Shown: positions 60,123-64,000 of the stretch, piece after piece | How positions within the stretch are numbered: the stretch's first letter is position 1 | Layout: each line of letters begins with the position of its first letter | From: an uncultured Flavobacteriaceae bacterium | Lineage (GTDB): Bacteria; Bacteroidota; Bacteroidia; Flavobacteriales; Flavobacteriaceae | Assembly (NCBI GenBank): GCA_947494715.1 | Contig: CANLWG010000001.1 | Coordinates: 1,013,380 to 1,077,379 of the forward strand | DNA: 64,000 bases | Direction of reading: 5' to 3' | Position numbers and translations under genes: made by a program | Notes under the pieces: model-generated | Database searches by the model: none | What the model was told of the DNA's origin: nothing | What the model saw: only the letters and a program-made list of their open reading frames with translations

Positions 60123-61748
60123 CTATATTTCACCAAAATATATGTCAGTCTTAGGATGGTAAGTTAACTCTCCTGTCTTTAGATGGACTACTATACGGTT
60201 GCCTGAGCTATCCACCTGTATTGCCACTTTATAAAGCTTGTCAATCTCATAGGTCTCTACTGGCATACCATTAATACTAAACGCAATCTCTAGAGTGTAC
60301 CAACCCTCTCTATAGAGTATGGTAATTGACTTGATGTATTTCCTGATAATGTCCCGTTTATCGTTAAAAGAAGTACTCTTTTTTATTTGGCCTAAGTCCG
60401 TACCTATCTCGGCTACTTTCTTATCAATTTGCGAGTAACTGTCTAGTTGTTCCTTAACGTTTTTAACCTTAGTTTTTAGGTCTAGAATAGCCCTATCAAT
60501 ACGCTCCATTTCTGGCTGTATATCCTCCTCTTTTAACAGCCCTTTTATAGCCAATTTAACAGCGTTTTCACGCTCATTGGACAAACTGCCCAAAGCTCTC
60601 TCAAAGGTCGCTAAATCCGCCTCTAATTGCTCTATTTTCTCATTATTGGAGCTACTTTTTAAGTGCTCAGTTATTAGTTTTTGAAGCTCCGTAGTTTTAA
60701 AGAACCGCATCCATATAAAACTCTCCAGAACATCAATGTTTAGACTACGATTTCCGCAGTTTTCAGACTTGTACCGTTTGGAGGAGCACATATAGTAATT
60801 GTCCTTTTTATTGACTCTAGTCCTACCGTAGTAGTTCCTACCACACTTACCACAAATCAATAAACCTTTCAAGAGATACTTATGCTCTACTTTCTTCCCT
60901 GTATTGTTCTGGTTGTTCTTTAGATTGTCATTGACCTTGCTCCAATAGACCTCATCAAAAATTGCAGGGGCATCGTAGGTCTTACCTCCAAAATTGCGCT
61001 CCCCTTTATAGATAGGGTTCTTAATGATGCCTCTAATGGTATTGCCTGCCCACTTTATTTTTGACTTTTCCTTAGTGGTTAGTTTACCCGTGTGTTTGTT
61101 CTTAAAGGTCAAAGTACCAGTACCAATTTTGTTATAACGTGTTGGCACACCCTCAGCCTCTAATTTCTCAGCAAGGGAACGAGTACCCGTCCCTTTAAGG
61201 CTAAGCTCATAGATGAGGCGTACTACTTTTGCCTCCTCATCATCAATTACCAGATAACCCTCATCATCTTTGGTATATCCATAGGGAGGTATGCCATGAG
61301 CTTTACCCTCCTTGGCGTTGTCGGATAGTGATTTTTTGGTCTGGAAACTCTGTAAATGCGCTTGATAGCTATTAATAGCTGTCAGGATGGAGGACTGTAG
61401 AAAGTTGCTAGGGTCGTCCCAGTCCATCTCCTTATCCCCAAATACAACAGTTATTTTATGCCTTATTACAATGTCGGCAAAGACATGGAAGGTCATACTG
61501 TTTCTCTCTAACCTGTTCTGGTTTCTCATCCAGACAGTAGATATCTTACCAGTAGCTATATCCCTCATCAATTTGTCAAGTTGTGGCCTGTCCTTGATAT
61601 CGCTACGTCCACTAATTCCTTGTCCCTCATTGTAAACCTCATAAGGCAATTTGTATTTTTTAGCAAAGGACTTACCCTCTCTTAATTGGTTCTCCAGAGA
61701 GTTGCTCTCCTCATCCTCCCTAGAGAGTCGTATATAAATTCCTAGCAT
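60123..61748 (-). CDS. Large serine recombinase (integrase) of element 2
   Basis: This is 541 residues. Catalytic Ser9 is in 'LGIYIRLSREDEESNSLENQ', with 'GQGISGRSDIKDRPQLDKLM'. The recombinase domain has 'KAHGIPPYGYTKDDEGYLVI', the zinc ribbon 'LLICGKCGRNYYGRTR' and a distal CGN, then a coiled coil. From about residue 365 to the end it is nearly the same as element 1's enzyme, while the catalytic domain differs much more. The start codon is 69 bp from the comM junction, as in element 1. Confidence 0.93.
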   Translation of the reverse strand: MLGIYIRLSREDEESNSLENQLREGKSFAKKYKLPYEVYNEGQGISGRSDIKDRPQLDKLMRDIATGKISTVWMRNQNRLERNSMTFHVFADIVIRHKITVVFGDKEMDWDDPSNFLQSSILTAINSYQAHLQSFQTKKSLSDNAKEGKAHGIPPYGYTKDDEGYLVIDDEEAKVVRLIYELSLKGTGTRSLAEKLEAEGVPTRYNKIGTGTLTFKNKHTGKLTTKEKSKIKWAGNTIRGIIKNPIYKGERNFGGKTYDAPAIFDEVYWSKVNDNLKNNQNNTGKKVEHKYLLKGLLICGKCGRNYYGRTRVNKKDNYYMCSSKRYKSENCGNRSLNIDVLESFIWMRFFKTTELQKLITEHLKSSSNNEKIEQLEADLATFERALGSLSNERENAVKLAIKGLLKEEDIQPEMERIDRAILDLKTKVKNVKEQLDSYSQIDKKVAEIGTDLGQIKKSTSFNDKRDIIRKYIKSITILYREGWYTLEIAFSINGMPVETYEIDKLYKVAIQVDSSGNRIVVHLKTGELTYHPKTDIYFGEI

Positions 61749-61800
61749 ATCTGATAGCTTTGATATCGCTAAGATAGTAAAAAAGGGGCTTTACCTCCAC

Positions 61801-61838
61801 ATTGTACATAGTAGGAGATGTGGCTTTGGTCGGTGGTG
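61801..61838 (+). other. Right attachment site of element 2
   Basis: The element arm 61801-61816 leads into GATGTG (61817-61822) and then comM codons for ALVGGG. The reading frame is continuous with 49282-49287 when the element is removed. Confidence 0.75.
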
Positions 61839-62518
61839 GAGCCTACCCACAGCCCGGCGAGATTTCCCTTTCGCACAACGGCGTGTTGTTCTTGGATGAA
61901 CTACCTGAATTCAAAAGAGGGGTTCTGGAAGTGATGCGACAACCTTTGGAAGATCGGGAAGTGACCATTTCACGAGCAAGGTTTACGGTGACCTACCCCA
62001 GTAGTTTCATGTTGGTCGCCAGTATGAATCCTAGTCCAAGTGGGTATTTCAATGACCCCGATGCGCCTGTGACCTCTTCGCCAATGGAAATGCAACGGTA
62101 TTTGGGTAAGATTTCCGGACCGCTCCTGGACCGTATCGATATCCATATTGAAGTGACGCCCGTTCCTTTTGAAAAACTGTCCGAGGATCGAAAAGGGGAG
62201 GGTAGTGTGGAAATCCGGAAACGGGTTACGGCAGCACGGGAAATCCAGACGCAGCGATTTACAGAATTGGACAATGTGCATTACAATGCCCAAATGAATA
62301 CCAAACAGATCCGGGAATTCTGTAGGTTGGACGATGCTTCCAAGGAACTGCTCAAAAATGCTATGGAGCGGTTAAACCTCTCTGCCCGTGCCTACGACCG
62401 TATTTTAAAAGTCGCTCGAACTATTGCAGACCTTAACGGTTCCCATGAGGTAAAAGGCGAACATATTGGTGAAGCCATTCAATATCGGAGTTTGGATAGA
62501 GAAGGGTGGTTGGGCTAG
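61817..62518 (+). pseudogene. comM: comM/yifB, last fragment (to codon 511)
   Basis: It continues the AAA+ domain at 'DVALVGGGAYPQPGEISLSH' and contains Walker B 'GVLFLDELPEFKRGVLEVMR', the arginine-finger region 'SGPLLDRIDIHIEVTPVPFE' and the C-terminal helical domain 'SARAYDRILKVARTIADLNG'. Joined to the two upstream pieces without repeated core bases it gives 59+781+696 = 1536 bp, 511 codons plus stop, the usual ComM length. It has no start signal of its own. Confidence 0.92.
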
Positions 62519-62519
62519 T

Positions 62520-62695
62520 CGCAAATTACAAATCCCAAATACAAAGTTGGAAATACGAAATTGGAAGTGCGAAATTAGAAGGACAAAATACGAGATTGGA
62601 AGTTTGAAGTAGGAGGAAATAAAACCTTTTGAACTCAATTCTTAACACCTAACACTTAACGTTTGACACTTGAACTTGAATTTGATTTCAGTGTA
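62520..62695 (+). repeat. Dispersed AT-rich intergenic repeat, copy 1
   Basis: Contains repeated short phrases (GAAATACGAAATTGGAAGT and variants) followed by ACACTTAAC and ACTTGAACTTGAATTTGA. The same phrases return at 63770-63924. It is non-coding and of unknown origin. Confidence 0.55.
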
Positions 62696-62777
62696 TTCCA
62701 TTTCTTAACTTCACATTGTGGATTACAAACTCGCGGGAGGTTAGAGTGTTACGAATACCTGATGCTACTAAACTTTA

Positions 62778-62924
62778 TCAATACCGGATTTTTCCACCTA
62801 TTAGTTCATGCCCTTCATCGGTAAGTTCCCAATCTCCCTTTCCATCGGGTTGCACAAGTCCCAAGAGAACAAGTTTGTGTAATCTGTTCTTCCTTTCCTC
62901 TTTAGGTATAAAGTCAAGTGGCAT
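62778..62924 (-). CDS. Possible 48-residue winged-helix-like protein
   Basis: ATG at 62924 on the minus strand, directly after an in-frame stop. The peptide reads MPLDFIPKEERKNRLHKLVL then 'GLVQPDGKGDWELTDEGHEL' and ends IGGKIRY. This is the pattern of a winged-helix recognition part ('L-x-x-L-x-x-x-G-L-V ... W-x-L-T-x-x-G'). It may be a small intact protein or the end of a lost regulator. Confidence 0.45.
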   Translation of the reverse strand: MPLDFIPKEERKNRLHKLVLLGLVQPDGKGDWELTDEGHELIGGKIRY

Positions 62925-63152
62925 TTCTCATTTTTTATAGGGATGCTTAAGATAACTTTTTTCCTACATTTAGTCAATAGTAAGTTTCATAATATGGACA
63001 ATAAAACCAAAGACAGTCTGCGATGAACAGGTACTAAGGGCAATGGAACTTGACGGCACAAGAGATAGTATGGTTGGTAAGGAGCATTTTAAAACAAGTT
63101 AAGCTTTGGATAGGTACGTTGGTGGTACCGATATAAATCAAGTTTGAAAACC

Positions 63153-63443
63153 TTATATGCCCAATTGAACATTGATTTGTTCCAATATGCTTTCAGCTAT
63201 GGATTTGTTGTAGGGTACAATTACGTTTTTCAGTTGTGATCTGTTGTTTATGTAAAGAAAAACCTTTAGATAAAGTGTTTTGTGGTTAAAGACCGTTTTC
63301 AATTTTAATCTTATGGTCCCTTCGATCCTTTTTTTAAGATCCTTTCTGATAATATGCCCTACTTCGGATTCTATTATTTCTACTGTAGGCATCAATTCGT
63401 TCAGGTCATATACTAGTTTCTTTACTTTGTTGGGCGTTTTCAT
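63153..63443 (-). CDS. Unrecognised 96-residue basic protein
   Basis: This is a soluble protein with many Lys residues: 'MKTPNKVKKLVYDLNELMPT', 'GHIIRKDLKKRIEGTIRLKL' and 'HKTLYLKVFLYINNRSQLKN'. Alternating strands and helices and even codon use suggest a real gene, but no family is recognised and no operon partner is present. Confidence 0.45.
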   Translation of the reverse strand: MKTPNKVKKLVYDLNELMPTVEIIESEVGHIIRKDLKKRIEGTIRLKLKTVFNHKTLYLKVFLYINNRSQLKNVIVPYNKSIAESILEQINVQLGI

Positions 63444-63769
63444 GTGACCAAAGTATGGATTGCCGTGTGTAAGCCGGAAATTTTCGGCCCAAATGCGTAG
63501 GAAATTCTTCCAGTTGCATTATTTACCTTTGAAAAAACCAAAGATTCTATCAAATGAACAGGTACATAAAGGCAATGGAAATCGGTCTGGCTAATGAAAA
63601 GCCATCAAGATGGAGGTGGTGTTTCGGATGACCAAGTTCCTTATGTAGAGGATTTTATTGGTGTATTGAACCTATAATTTTTCTTGAATGGTCAGGCTGC
63701 GAAACAATATCTGGAATTACAGGAATCGGTAAAAGCTGCCAACAATGCAGTACGAGAAAATGAAACCTT
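63444..63769. other. Gene-poor stretch with decayed repeated text
   Basis: No complete gene is seen. The phrase GAACAGGTAC followed shortly by GGCAATGGAA occurs at about 63027 and again at about 63555, each in a broken frame, suggesting remnants of one duplicated sequence. Confidence 0.3.
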
Positions 63770-63924
63770 TGAAATTAACACTTAACATTTGACATTTGAA
63801 CTTGAATTTGAACCACATTCTTGGAATTTGACTTTTGATTTTTGGAATTTCCATAAAAAGTGAAATGGAGTAGGGGAAATACGAAATTGGAAGTATGAAG
63901 TACAAGAAAATAAAACATTTTCAA
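63770..63924 (+). repeat. Dispersed AT-rich intergenic repeat, copy 2
   Basis: ACACTTAACATTTGACATTT, CTTGAACTTGAATTTGAA and GAAATACGAAATTGGAAGTA match phrases in 62520-62695. Confidence 0.55.
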
Positions 63925-64000
63925 CTTACCACTTACCACTTACCACTTACCACTTACCACTTACCACTTACCACTTACCACTTACCACTTACCACTTACC
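63925..64000 (+). repeat. 7-bp tandem repeat (CTTACCA)n
   Basis: Ten full copies and a partial one, without visible errors, run off the window end, so the total number is unknown. It is a microsatellite-like tract in non-coding DNA. Confidence 0.9.

Larger units (their letters stand above)
49282..61822 (+). mobile_element. Integrative element 2 (12.5 kb), large-serine-recombinase type, inserted in comM
   Basis: The ends are set by the comM frame and the shared GATGTG: 12,535 bp from 49282 to 61816. It is oriented opposite to element 1: its recombinase is at the right end and its replication operon on the plus strand. Contents from the right: large serine recombinase, GHKL ATPase-nuclease, 60-residue cassette gene between 51-bp sites, 87-residue gene, small resolvase, repeats, replication operon, leader terminator and repeat, and a small cargo gene at the left end. 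It has no virion, relaxase or secretion genes. Confidence 0.9.

Noticed and set aside
36100..61822. Prophages or conjugative elements
   Set aside because: No capsid, portal, terminase, tail, lysis, relaxase, coupling or secretion proteins are encoded in either element.
36100..61822. A single 25-kb element with comM as cargo
   Set aside because: The middle comM piece joins in frame with both outer pieces, and each side has its own recombinase, attachment sites and backbone, so there are two elements.
36100..61822. Tn7-like island at comM, as in Acinetobacter
   Set aside because: No TnsABC-type or DDE transposase genes are seen; the recombinases are serine type and there is no 5-bp target duplication.
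62716..62940. 74-codon plus-strand frame
   Set aside because: Low-complexity Ser/Pro/Phe text; the minus-strand 48-codon frame in the same place reads like a real winged helix.
63925..64000. Short regularly repeated sequence as CRISPR or iterons
   Set aside because: Pure head-to-tail 7-mers without spacers; a simple tandem repeat.

Overview
The window looks like chromosome of a marine-type member of the Flavobacteriaceae (Bacteroidota). Promoters match the phylum's TAnnTTTG -7 box, and there are YceI, DUF5777, LytTR and COG4315 proteins. The ftsK-lolA-lptG/F-ribBA order, DUF1624, DUF1080 and CDGSH proteins also fit. Genus cannot be fixed from the sequence alone.

Region 1 (1-9129) is an envelope/redox block: a truncated AsmA-like protein, a membrane-bound LytTR regulator, and two paralogous cassettes of YceI + OB-fold + DUF5777 proteins. 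The first cassette also carries a lipoprotein cytochrome c and an HMA-domain protein. A large COG4315 lipoprotein with an internal duplication and a C-terminal cupredoxin lies between the cassettes. Region 2 (9206-36037) is ordinary housekeeping and accessory chromosome: TSUP permease, nitroreductase, DegT aminotransferase, the RibBA/LptG-F/LolA/FtsK run, DgkA, Tpx, NhaC, Lpd, a TetR/hydrolase pair, an unusual HTH-DUF4870-serine hydrolase fusion, CDGSH protein, PabB, TilS, DsbD and a penicillin-acylase-type hydrolase.

Region 3 (36043-62518) is the notable part. It is a single gene, comM/yifB (Mg-chelatase-like AAA+ ATPase used in natural transformation), split into three in-frame pieces by two related serine-recombinase elements. 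Element 1 (about 36100-48506, 12.4 kb) and element 2 (about 49282-61822, 12.5 kb) sit in opposite orientation at two different comM sites. Removing both, counting the shared core bases once, restores an uninterrupted 511-codon comM. Each element has the same plan: a large serine recombinase close to one end, a cargo slot, a small gene between two 51-bp sites, a small serine resolvase, a replication-type operon, an upstream repeat/terminator region, and a further cargo gene near the other end under a conserved promoter. Four small operon proteins are shared (about 170, 74, 121-125 and 114 aa), as is a 77-81 aa protein. The large replication enzyme is swapped: a BT4734-like primase + VirE ATPase in element 1, and a primase-like + SF2 helicase protein in element 2. 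Neither element encodes recognisable virion, relaxase or conjugation proteins. Element 2 carries a GHKL ATPase fused to a PD-(D/E)XK-like nuclease, a plausible anti-phage gene. Element 1 carries a set of unrecognised membrane proteins in the same slot.

Region 4 (62519-64000) holds dispersed AT-rich repeats, two small hypothetical genes and a 7-bp tandem repeat running off the end.
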